Part shown: positions 1 through 5,473 of the stretch, in pieces
Numbering within the stretch: the first letter of the stretch is position 1
How the letters are laid out: each line of letters opens with the position of its first letter
DNA from: Hyphomonadaceae bacterium
GTDB lineage: Bacteria; Pseudomonadota; Alphaproteobacteria; Caulobacterales; Aquidulcibacteraceae
Length of the DNA stretch: 5,473 nucleotides
Direction: 5' to 3'
NCBI GenBank assembly: GCA_003526465.1
Contig: DPWD01000299.1
Location: 1-5,473 of the forward strand
Position numbers and translations under genes: made by a program
The notes under the pieces: model-generated
The model's input: the letters and a program-made list of their open reading frames with translations, nothing else
What the model was told of the DNA's origin: nothing
The model's database searches: none

Positions 1-174
1 GGCCCCTGCGCGCGCGCGCCGCTGGTGGCGCTCACCGCCGACGCCGGCGATCGCGAACGCGCGCAGGCGCTGGAAGCGGGCATGGATGATTTCCTGACCA
101 AACCGATCGACGCCGGCCGCTTGGTGGCTGTCGCAGAGCGCTTTACGCGGCGGGGAAACGCAGCCACGCTCTAG
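1..174 (+). CDS. C-terminal end of a receiver-domain protein, probably a hybrid histidine kinase (5' partial)
   Basis: Reading from base 1 in frame 1 gives 57 residues and a TAG stop at 172-174; the start lies outside the window. The residues match the last third of a CheY-like receiver domain. PLVALTAD (7-14) carries the conserved switch Thr (T12) at the end of beta-4, AGMDDFLTKP (26-35) carries the invariant Lys (K34) after beta-5, and a final amphipathic helix follows. The phospho-acceptor Asp lies upstream and is not visible. The wording ALTAD...AGMDDFLTKPID is typical of receivers at the C-terminus of hybrid sensor kinases, since the protein ends about 20 residues after the Lys with no output domain. 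A stand-alone response regulator is the alternative. The stop is 24 bases before ampG on the same strand, so the two are probably cotranscribed. The signal sensed cannot be told from this fragment. Confidence 0.85.
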   Translation, partial: GPCARAPLVALTADAGDRERAQALEAGMDDFLTKPIDAGRLVAVAERFTRRGNAATL

Positions 175-186
175 CCGAGCACCAAT

Positions 187-192
187 AGGGAG
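187..192 (+). promoter_or_regulatory. Shine-Dalgarno of ampG
   Basis: AGGGAG lies six bases before the ATG at 199. It is the clearest ribosome-binding site in the window, fixes the ampG start, and sits in the 24-base gap after the receiver gene, consistent with an operon. Confidence 0.7.
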
Positions 193-198
193 ACCGTC

Positions 199-1554
199 AT
201 GGCGGCGAACGCTAGCGCGAAGAAATACGGTTTTCGCGAATCCTTGGCCGCGCTGAAAAATCCGCGTGTAGCGGCCATGCTGGCGCTGGGTTTCGCCTCG
301 GGTCTGCCGTTTCTGCTGACCGGCGCCACCTTCGGCTATTGGTTGCGCGACGAAGGCACAACTCTGACGGCGATAGGGTTTCTGTCGTGGGTGGGTCTTG
401 CCTACACCTTCAAGGTGCTGTGGTCGCCGTTCATCGACCGGCTGCCGGCGCCGTTCTTCGGCAAGCTGGGCCGCAGACGCGGTTGGGCGCTGCTATCGCA
501 ACTCGCGGTGGCGGGCGCGCTCGTGGCGATGGCGATCATGGGCCCGCACGGACCGGGCGGGCTGGCGACCATCGGCGCGCTCGCGCTGGTGGTCGCGTTT
601 GCATCGGCGACACAGGACATTGCGGTCGACGCTTGGCGCATCGAAGCGGCAGCCGACGCTGATGAATTGGGCTTGTTCACTTCGGTGTTTCAACTCGGCT
701 ATCGCGCTGCGTTATTGGTGACCGATGCGCTCATTTTGGTGTTCGCCGAGTATTTTGGCTGGCCTATTTCCTACGTGTTGATGGCGGTGTTCATGGGCAT
801 CGGCGTTTTCGCCGCGCTTCGCACGCCGGAGCCTTCGCGCGCCGACGCGGTCATGGAAGAAAAGGCGGGCGCTGCCCCGCTATGGACGCCTCGCGGTTTT
901 GTCGACGCGGTGATCGGGCCGTTCGTGGCGTTCTTCAAAACCCACGGCGCGCTCGCGTTGCTGATGCTGCTGATGATCAGCGTTTACCGCCTGCCGGAAT
1001 TCCTGATTGGCCCGGTGGCGGGGCCGTTCTATTCCGACCTTGGCCTCGAGAAGGATGTAGTCGGCGGCGTGCGCGGCACGGTCGGTCTGCTGGCCTCGAT
1101 CCTTGGCATCGCTGCTGGCGGCATCGCCGCGGTGCGGCTGGGCTATATGCGCTCGTTGATCGTGGGTGCTGTGCTGCAGGGGATAGGGGTCGCGGCCTAC
1201 GCGCTGGTCGCGATATTTGGGCCAAATCTCGCGCTTTTCAGCGCCGCAATGGCCACGGACAATTTCTGCTATGCGTTCGCCGGAGTCGCGCTCATCACCT
1301 ACATGTCAAGCTTGACCAGCCTGGGTTACACCGCCACGCAATATGCGCTGCTGAGCTCGACATACACGTTGTTCGGTAAGTTCCTAAAGGGATTCTCCGG
1401 CGCCGTCGTGGATGGTTTGAATCAGCAAGGCCGGACGCTGATGGAATCCTACGCCATCTTTTATGTCGGCGCTGGGGCTATCGCTGTTCCGGCGCTCGTT
1501 CTGTGCTTGGTGTTGGCAGCGCGCCAACCCAAAGGCGCTCCAGCGCCGGCCTAA
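199..1554 (+). CDS. ampG: AmpG-type muropeptide permease (MFS transporter)
   Basis: This 451-residue inner-membrane protein of the major facilitator superfamily resembles AmpG. AmpG imports GlcNAc-anhydroMurNAc peptides from the periplasm for peptidoglycan recycling and, where an AmpR/AmpC circuit exists, feeds beta-lactamase induction. Family marks are LGFASGLPF (30-38) in the first membrane segment, a KVLWSPFIDR stretch (72-81), the basic loop GRRRGW (91-96) between segments 2 and 3, and ATQDIAVDAWR (137-147). Hydrophobic stretches suggest about 12 membrane segments, with a polar central loop around 208-230. E. coli AmpG is about 490 residues, so this is a somewhat short member. The ATG at 199 is supported by AGGGAG at 187-192, six bases upstream, and the N-terminus is basic as expected for a cytoplasmic start. 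The gene overlaps convergent maeB by four bases. No beta-lactamase or AmpR gene is visible. Another substrate within the same MFS subfamily remains possible. Confidence 0.85.
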   Translation: MAANASAKKYGFRESLAALKNPRVAAMLALGFASGLPFLLTGATFGYWLRDEGTTLTAIGFLSWVGLAYTFKVLWSPFIDRLPAPFFGKLGRRRGWALLSQLAVAGALVAMAIMGPHGPGGLATIGALALVVAFASATQDIAVDAWRIEAAADADELGLFTSVFQLGYRAALLVTDALILVFAEYFGWPISYVLMAVFMGIGVFAALRTPEPSRADAVMEEKAGAAPLWTPRGFVDAVIGPFVAFFKTHGALALLMLLMISVYRLPEFLIGPVAGPFYSDLGLEKDVVGGVRGTVGLLASILGIAAGGIAAVRLGYMRSLIVGAVLQGIGVAAYALVAIFGPNLALFSAAMATDNFCYAFAGVALITYMSSLTSLGYTATQYALLSSTYTLFGKFLKGFSGAVVDGLNQQGRTLMESYAIFYVGAGAIAVPALVLCLVLAARQPKGAPAPA

Positions 1555-1563
1555 CCTGGCGCT
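1531..1563. terminator. Inverted-repeat cluster at the ampG/maeB convergent ends, possible bidirectional terminator
   Basis: Three alternating copies of one hexamer occur here: GGCGCT (1534-1539), AGCGCC (1542-1547) and GGCGCT (1558-1563). The last two form a stem whose 6-base loop (1550-1555) holds the overlapping TAA and TAG stops. On the + strand it extends to 8 pairs including one G-U; on the minus strand it is 6 pairs with a mismatch beyond. The first two copies form an alternative hairpin with a 2-base loop (or 5 pairs with a 4-base loop). On the minus strand this alternative hairpin is followed by only TTT (1533-1531). No long U-run exists on either side, so factor-independent termination would be weak. 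The genes leave no other room for a terminator. The pairing is seen directly; the terminator role is inferred. Confidence 0.4.
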
Positions 1564-3836
1564 TCCGCTTGCCGGCCCGCCTGGAACGCAGCAAGCGCCG
1601 CGAACGTCACGATGTCGGACACGCTCCCGCCTAGGGGCGCGATCTGGATCGGGCGGGAGAGCCCAGTGAGCACCGGCCCCACCACCGTAGCCCCGCCCGC
1701 TGTGGTGAGGAGGCTGGTGGCGATCGAAGCCGAATGCAGCGCCGGCATCACCAGCACGTTGGCCGCTCCGGAAAGCCGCGAAAACGGATAGAGCTCGCGC
1801 ATATTTTCGTTGAGCGCGACGTCGACATTCATTTCGCCTTCGTATTCGAACTCAAGATCTTCGCGGCGGTCGAGGATGGAGACCGCGTCGCGGATTTTCT
1901 CCGAGCGCTCCATGCGCGGATTGCCGAAGGTTGAATGCGAAAGCAGGGCCACGCGCGGGGCCGCGCCGAACTGGCGCGCCATGGCCGCCGATTGCAGCGT
2001 GATTTGCGCGAGTTCGCCGGCATCTGGAAACTCGCTCACCGCTGTGTCGGCCACGAACAGCGTGCGCCCTTTCATCAGCACCACCGACATGCCCATCACG
2101 CGTTCGCCGCGGGTGGGGTCGATCACTTTGAGCACATCGTCGAGCGCGGTTGCGTAATTGCGGGTGACGCCCGTAACCATGCCATCGGCGTGCCCGGCCG
2201 CCACCATGCAAGCGCCAAACACATTGCGGTCCTGGTTGACCAGCCGCTGTGCGTCGCGGTGCAGAAACCCATAGCGCTGAAGGCGTTTGTACAGATTCTC
2301 CGTGTAAGCGGCATTGTGCTCGGAAAGCCGGGCGTTGACGATGGTCAGGGCCGCTGTTTCGGGAACGCCGACCTGAGCCATGTTGGCGCGCACTGTGTCC
2401 TCGCGGCCGACGAGGATGGCGCTGCCCAGGCCTAACTCCTGAAACGAGTACGCCGCGCGGATAACGGAGGGCGCTTCGCCTTCTGCAAAGACAATCCGTT
2501 GCGGTGCATGCCGCACGGCGGTCTGGACACGTTGGATCATCGCCGCGGTTGGATCGAGGCGTTGCTCGAGCCGGTGCTTGTAGGCCTGCATGTCGGCGAT
2601 TGGCTTGCGCGCGACGCCGCTGTCCATCGCGGCTTGCGCGACGAAGGGCGGAATTTCCGAAATGAGGCGCGGGTCGAACGGGGAGGGGATGATGTAGTCG
2701 GGGCCGAACTTGAGCCGCTTGCCTTGGTAGGCGGCGGCGACCTCGTCGGGCACGTCCTGCTTGGCCAGCGCCGCGAGAGCACGCGCGGCCGCGACCTTCA
2801 TCTCTTCGTTGATGGTGCGCGCACGCACGTCGAGAGCGCCGCGGAAAATATAGGGAAAGCCGAGGACGTTGTTGACTTGGTTTGGATAGTCAGAGCGGCC
2901 GGTCGCGACGATCGCGTCCTTGCGCGCTTCGAGCACATCCTCGGGCGAGATCTCGGGATCGGGGTTGGCCATGGCGAAGATGATCGGTTTCTTCGCCATG
3001 GATTTGACCATGTCCTTGCTCACCGCGCCTGCAACCGATAGCCCCATGAACACATCCGCGCCCTTCATCGCCTCGGCGAGCGTGCGCGCCTTGGTGTCGA
3101 TGGCGTGGGCGGTCTTGAACTGGTCCATGCTCTCGGTGCGGCCGCGATACACAACGCCCTTGGAATCGCAGACGATGACGTTCTCGTGCGGCACGCCCAG
3201 ATGCTTGATGAGCCCAATGCACGAGAGTCCAGCCGCGCCCGCGCCGTTCACAACGACCTTGATCTCCGAAAGCTTGCGCCCGGTTAGTTCGCAGGCATTG
3301 AGCAGGCCGGCGGCGGCGATGATGGCGGTGCCGTGCTGGTCGTCATGAAACACCGGTATGTCGAGTTCATCGCGCAGGCGGCTTTCGATCACGAAGCATT
3401 CCGGCGCCTTGATGTCCTCGAGATTGATGCCCCCGAACGTGGGGCCGATATTGCGCACCGTGGTGATGAATTCTTCCACGTCCTGGGTGGTCACCTCGAT
3501 ATCGATGGAATCCACATCCGCGAAGCGCTTGAACAACACGCTCTTGCCTTCCATCACCGGCTTGGAAGCGAGCGCGCCAAGATTTCCGAGACCGAGGATC
3601 GCGGTGCCGTTGGAGATCACAGCGACAAGATTGCCTTTGGAGGTGTAATCGTAGGCGCGATTTGGGTCCTCGGCGATGGCTTTGACCGGCACGGCGACGC
3701 CTGGCGAATAGGCCAGCGAAAGATCCCGCTGCGTCGCCATCGGCTTGGTCGGCGTGATCGAGATTTTGCCCGGCGTGGGCAGGCGGTGGAAGTCGAGCGC
3801 CTCTTCGTCGGTGAACGTTTGCTTCTGGTCAGGCAT
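1551..3836 (-). CDS. maeB: NADP-type malic enzyme with C-terminal phosphotransacetylase-like domain (MaeB)
   Basis: This 761-residue cytoplasmic enzyme should decarboxylate L-malate oxidatively to pyruvate and CO2 with reduction of NAD(P)+, supplying pyruvate and NADPH during growth on C4 acids. The malic-enzyme part spans about 15-425. AYSPGVAVP (42-50) holds the catalytic Tyr43, and Lys98 in MEGKSVLF aligns with the catalytic Lys. Metal ligands are E140 and D141 (NLEDIKAP) and D166 (FHDDQHGTA). The dinucleotide motif is GAGAAG (198-203), and NPDPE (291-295) and NNVLGFPYIFRG (322-333) are family marks. The PTA-like part spans about 430-755, with GMVTG (552-556) and HSTFGN (634-639). This domain architecture and length fit MaeB and rhizobial DME/TME, where the PTA-like domain is regulatory (acetyl-CoA inhibition in E. 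coli MaeB) and not catalytic. Here the catalytic Ser-Arg of true Pta appears as P734-L735. The ATG at 3836 is the only usual start after an in-frame TAG at 3869-3867; no Shine-Dalgarno is evident. NADP preference is assumed from the family. Confidence 0.95.
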   Translation of the reverse strand: MPDQKQTFTDEEALDFHRLPTPGKISITPTKPMATQRDLSLAYSPGVAVPVKAIAEDPNRAYDYTSKGNLVAVISNGTAILGLGNLGALASKPVMEGKSVLFKRFADVDSIDIEVTTQDVEEFITTVRNIGPTFGGINLEDIKAPECFVIESRLRDELDIPVFHDDQHGTAIIAAAGLLNACELTGRKLSEIKVVVNGAGAAGLSCIGLIKHLGVPHENVIVCDSKGVVYRGRTESMDQFKTAHAIDTKARTLAEAMKGADVFMGLSVAGAVSKDMVKSMAKKPIIFAMANPDPEISPEDVLEARKDAIVATGRSDYPNQVNNVLGFPYIFRGALDVRARTINEEMKVAAARALAALAKQDVPDEVAAAYQGKRLKFGPDYIIPSPFDPRLISEIPPFVAQAAMDSGVARKPIADMQAYKHRLEQRLDPTAAMIQRVQTAVRHAPQRIVFAEGEAPSVIRAAYSFQELGLGSAILVGREDTVRANMAQVGVPETAALTIVNARLSEHNAAYTENLYKRLQRYGFLHRDAQRLVNQDRNVFGACMVAAGHADGMVTGVTRNYATALDDVLKVIDPTRGERVMGMSVVLMKGRTLFVADTAVSEFPDAGELAQITLQSAAMARQFGAAPRVALLSHSTFGNPRMERSEKIRDAVSILDRREDLEFEYEGEMNVDVALNENMRELYPFSRLSGAANVLVMPALHSASIATSLLTTAGGATVVGPVLTGLSRPIQIAPLGGSVSDIVTFAALAAFQAGRQAEAPG

Positions 3837-3863
3837 CGGGAGCTCGCGGAGGAATGCGGGCGC

Positions 3864-3891
3864 ACCCTAGCGGCGGCATCGGCGCCTGCAA
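3864..3891 (-). promoter_or_regulatory. Weak candidate promoter for maeB
   Basis: On the minus strand TTGCAGG (3891-3885) and GCTAGGGT (3871-3864) are separated by 13 bases. I compared them with the Caulobacter housekeeping consensus as I recall it, TTGaCgS, 10-14 bases, GCTANAWC. They match at about 5 of 7 and 5 of 8 positions. Transcription would begin about 20 bases before the ATG. It sits in the 63-base gap between the toxin stop and maeB, where a maeB promoter would be expected. Such partial matches arise by chance in GC-rich DNA. Confidence 0.25.
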
Positions 3892-3899
3892 GCGGGGCG

Positions 3900-4193
3900 T
3901 CAAGTCTCGGGCTTAAAAAGTGATGGCAGATCCCTTGCGCCATGCAGAATGCGCTCGATGCGAACGCCATCTTGATCGACAGTGAAGAAAACTAAGTAGG
4001 GGCGAAGCACGGCGCGTCTCAGGCCCGCCCGTATCTCGTCGCAGGCTTGGTGGCTGAAAGGATGTTCTGAGACGCGAAGACAGAGCGCCCGTAGCCGGGT
4101 CAACAAACGCACCGCGGCCCTGGGGCTTTGCGCTCCGACATGGGCGGCAATTTCTTCGAGGTCGGCTTTGGCTCGACGTGAGAGCTCCCTCAC
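3900..4193 (-). CDS. parE: ParE/RelE-superfamily toxin of a type II toxin-antitoxin module
   Basis: This 97-residue basic protein has the ParE/RelE fold signature. The N-terminal helix LSRRAKADLEEI (4-15) is followed by a second helix rich in Arg and Leu (about 24-43), then strand-forming segments around LRRAVLRPYLVFFTV (58-72) and the typical C-terminal RILHGARDLPSLF (81-93). ParE members of known function poison DNA gyrase, while RelE members cleave ribosome-bound mRNA. The HGxRD ending and ParD-like partner favour ParE, but the target cannot be proven from sequence. I start it at GTG 4193-4191, which overlaps the antitoxin TGA as GTGA (four bases, translational coupling) and has AAGGGG at 4202-4197. 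The frame stays open upstream to 4346, but that extension lies inside the antitoxin gene and adds residues foreign to the family. The length is normal for ParE and no break is seen, so the toxin looks intact. The usual partner gene precedes it. Confidence 0.88.
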   Translation of the reverse strand: MRELSRRAKADLEEIAAHVGAQSPRAAVRLLTRLRALCLRVSEHPFSHQACDEIRAGLRRAVLRPYLVFFTVDQDGVRIERILHGARDLPSLFKPET

Positions 4194-4468
4194 TCGCCCC
4201 TTGCCTCGGCGAGCGATTCGTACTTCGCCAGCAACCGGGCGAAAACATCTTCTATGTCGCCCGCGGGTCCGCTGGCGACACCCTCTTGGATGGCCTTGCG
4301 CAGCTGATCGATGCCGATTTGGTCTGTCAGGCGGTCCGCCCACCATTCATCGACAGCAGCTGAGATCGCTGCCTCGACCGAAGCGTGCTCGCCGGCCCGA
4401 ACGGCGGCTTCCAGCGCCAGTTCGGTATCGGTGTCCAAAGTAATCGTGACAGCGCGACCCTCACTCAT
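4190..4468 (-). CDS. parD: ParD-like antitoxin (ribbon-helix-helix) of the same module
   Basis: This 92-residue acidic protein lies directly upstream of the toxin in the normal antitoxin-toxin order. Residues 6-12 (AVTITLD) form the expected beta-strand of a ribbon-helix-helix DNA-binding domain. They are followed by helix A (about 13-25), a GEHAS turn (26-30) and helix B to about 45. The tail (46-92) has the ParD pattern of a charged helix, a GP-containing linker (SGPAG, 66-70) and IEDVFARLLAKYE (72-84), which in the family wraps the toxin. The protein should neutralise the toxin and repress its own promoter in the spacer upstream. ATG 4468 is the first start after an in-frame TAG at 4480-4478. 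No Shine-Dalgarno precedes it, and a TAGCAT (4480-4475) placed like a -10 box suggests a possibly leaderless message. Consecutive tryptophans (W42, W43) are a local oddity. Gene identity rests on the pair as much as on the sequence. Confidence 0.85.
   Translation of the reverse strand: MSEGRAVTITLDTDTELALEAAVRAGEHASVEAAISAAVDEWWADRLTDQIGIDQLRKAIQEGVASGPAGDIEDVFARLLAKYESLAEARGE
4197..4202 (-). promoter_or_regulatory. Shine-Dalgarno that sets the toxin GTG start
   Basis: AAGGGG on the minus strand lies inside the last codons of the antitoxin gene, three bases before the GTG at 4193 (five bases from the AAGG core). With the GTGA overlap it supports a 97-residue toxin over the longer open frame. 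Confidence 0.55.
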
Positions 4469-4529
4469 ACGGGGATGCTACCACACTCTTGCCCTCGCCG
4501 CCACGTCCAAGGCCCGCTAAAGCTCCCCC
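4469..4529. promoter_or_regulatory. 61-base divergent spacer between parD and mutS, expected promoters and ParD operator
   Basis: Both flanking genes start here and read outward, so their promoters should lie in or next to these 61 bases. On the + strand GCTAAAGC (4516-4523) matches 7 of 8 positions of the Caulobacter-type -10 GCTANAWC, but no -35 sits at the right distance (TTGCCC at 4489-4494 is too far). On the minus strand TAGCAT (4480-4475) could be a -10 for parD, again without a well-spaced -35. I see no convincing palindrome for a ParD operator; CCACG (4501-4505) and CGTGG (4529-4533) are far apart and probably chance. The role is inferred from position. Confidence 0.35.
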
Positions 4530-5473
4530 GTGGCCGATTCCACGCATCCCCAGCCCGCGCGCGCGACGCCGTTCATGGCGCAATATCTCGCGGCCAAGGC
4601 CGAGCATCCGGAAGCTCTGCTGTTCTTCCGCATGGGCGATTTCTACGAGATGTTTTTCGAGGATGCGGAGCGGGCCGCGGCGGCGTTGGGCATTGCGCTG
4701 ACAAAACGTGGCCAGCACGGCGGCGACCCAATTCCGATGGCGGGCGTGCCCTGGCATCAGGCCGAAGGCTACCTCGCGAAGCTGATCCGCGCGGGATTCA
4801 AGGTCGCGGTCTGCGAGCAAATGGAGGATCCCGCCGAGGCGAAGAAGCGCGGCGCGAAGGCCATCGTTCATCGCGCCGTCGTGCGCGTGGTGACGCCGGG
4901 AACGCTGACGGAGGAGGGGCTGCTCGATTCGCGCGCGCACAATCGGCTGGCCGCATTGGCGTTCGCCGCGGATGGCGCGGCGATCGCGTGGGCCGATATT
5001 TCCACTGGAAGCTTCGAGACCCGCGCGCTTGCCGCGCACGAAGTGGAGAGCGAACTTGCCGCGCTTGCTCCCGCAGAACTTCTGCTCGCGGAAGTCGATT
5101 CCGGGAAGGTGCGCGAGGCGGCTTTGATCTCCGGTGCGGTGCTCACGCATCGCCCGGGGGTAAAGGCCGATCCCAAGGCCGCGGAGCGGCGGATCAAGGC
5201 GGCGTTCGCGGTCGGAGCGCTTGACGGCTTTGGTGAATTTGGCGCGGCTGAGCTTTCAGCCATGGGCCTGTTGCTCGACTACATCGAACTCACGCAGGCG
5301 GGCGCCGCGCCGCGACTGACGCCGCCAAAGCGCAACGCCGAACGCGCCTTCATGGCTATCGACGCCGTCACGCGCGCGGCGCTTGAGATCGAGCGTTCGA
5401 ACAATCCCTTGCTTGGGCGCAGTGGCCGCGACGGCTCGCTGCTCGCCTGCATCGATCGCACGGTCACCGCCGC
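4530..5473 (+). CDS. mutS: DNA mismatch repair ATPase MutS, N-terminal part (3' partial)
   Basis: The frame is open from 4530 to the window edge and gives 314 residues of MutS, about a third of the usual 850-900. MutS binds mismatches and small loops as a dimer and recruits MutL for strand repair. The mismatch-binding domain covers about 12-128. GDFYEMF (36-42) holds the Phe-X-Glu motif as F38-Y39-E40, where Phe stacks on the mispaired base. LTKRG (57-61), PMAGVPWH (69-76), CEQMEDP (95-101) and VTPGT (121-125) are conserved blocks. The connector domain follows to about 270, and the core/lever domain begins near FMAIDAVTR (274-282). The ATPase domain is outside the window. GTG 4530 is chosen because an in-frame TAA lies at 4518-4520 and the conserved TPFMAQYL block (13-20) begins before the first ATG at 4575. 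No Shine-Dalgarno is visible. The gene diverges from parD. All visible key residues are intact. Confidence 0.96.
   Translation, partial: MADSTHPQPARATPFMAQYLAAKAEHPEALLFFRMGDFYEMFFEDAERAAAALGIALTKRGQHGGDPIPMAGVPWHQAEGYLAKLIRAGFKVAVCEQMEDPAEAKKRGAKAIVHRAVVRVVTPGTLTEEGLLDSRAHNRLAALAFAADGAAIAWADISTGSFETRALAAHEVESELAALAPAELLLAEVDSGKVREAALISGAVLTHRPGVKADPKAAERRIKAAFAVGALDGFGEFGAAELSAMGLLLDYIELTQAGAAPRLTPPKRNAERAFMAIDAVTRAALEIERSNNPLLGRSGRDGSLLACIDRTVTA

Noticed and set aside
7..20. Alternating CG run at the start of the window
   Set aside because: It falls inside receiver codons rich in Ala and Arg, and codon use in GC-rich DNA explains it.
2499..3041. 180-codon + strand frame antisense to maeB
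   Set aside because: It lies opposite well-conserved malic-enzyme codons and shows no motif of its own.
3333..3923. 196-codon + strand open frame antisense to the 5' half of maeB
   Set aside because: It lies opposite a clearly conserved gene, has no recognisable domain, and long antisense frames are expected in GC-rich coding DNA.
3900..4346. Longer 148-residue version of the toxin
   Set aside because: The extra 51 residues lie in an alternate frame of the antitoxin gene and lie outside the ParE fold. The GTG at 4193 has coupling and a ribosome-binding site.
4501..4533. CCACG/CGTGG inverted repeat before mutS as a ParD operator
   Set aside because: The arms are only five bases long with a 23-base spacer, which is likely by chance.
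4461..5150. 229-codon minus strand frame antisense to mutS
   Set aside because: It is His/Arg-rich, has no domain I recognise, and lies opposite conserved mutS codons. It is a shadow frame.
4385..5224. 279-codon + strand open frame overlapping parD and mutS
   Set aside because: The overlapping frame encodes unmistakable MutS motifs. This one is Arg/Gly-rich out-of-frame translation with no family resemblance.
1..5473. Search for a novel system, CRISPR repeats, tRNA, insertion-sequence ends or attachment sites
   Set aside because: No spaced direct repeats, tRNA-like sequence, transposase motifs or terminal inverted repeats were seen. All coding space belongs to known families.

Overview
The window looks like a chromosomal stretch of a GC-rich Proteobacterium, most likely an alphaproteobacterium. 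The support is GC-rich third codon positions, the protein families present, and weak Caulobacter-type promoter matches. The maeB and mutS genes diverge around a small toxin-antitoxin cassette. I recall maeB and mutS as neighbours in several alphaproteobacteria, but I could not check that here. Nothing marks the window as a plasmid, phage or insertion element.

Layout. On the + strand, 1-174 is the 3' end of a gene ending in a CheY-like receiver domain, probably a hybrid sensor kinase. After 24 bases comes an AmpG-type muropeptide permease (199-1554), probably in the same operon. It converges on maeB (minus strand, 1551-3836), which encodes a NADP-type malic enzyme fused to a phosphotransacetylase-like domain. 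The two stop codons overlap, in the loop of a GC-rich inverted repeat. Upstream of maeB on the same strand is a two-gene type II toxin-antitoxin module: a ParD-like antitoxin (4190-4468) and a ParE-like toxin (3900-4193), overlapping by four bases with a GTG start. A 61-base divergent spacer then leads to the 5' part of mutS (4530 to the window end, + strand), which starts at GTG and is cut by the window edge.

Functionally these are housekeeping genes plus one accessory cassette: cell-wall recycling (ampG), C4/C3 carbon metabolism with acetyl-CoA sensing (maeB) and DNA mismatch repair (mutS). Coding density is very high, and no stretch over 300 bases lacks a gene. I see no RNA gene, CRISPR array or transposon. 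I found no convincing unknown system. The points most worth a second look are the TA cassette between maeB and mutS, the shared stop-codon hairpin, the apparently dead phosphotransacetylase site in MaeB, and the lack of Shine-Dalgarno sequences at three starts.
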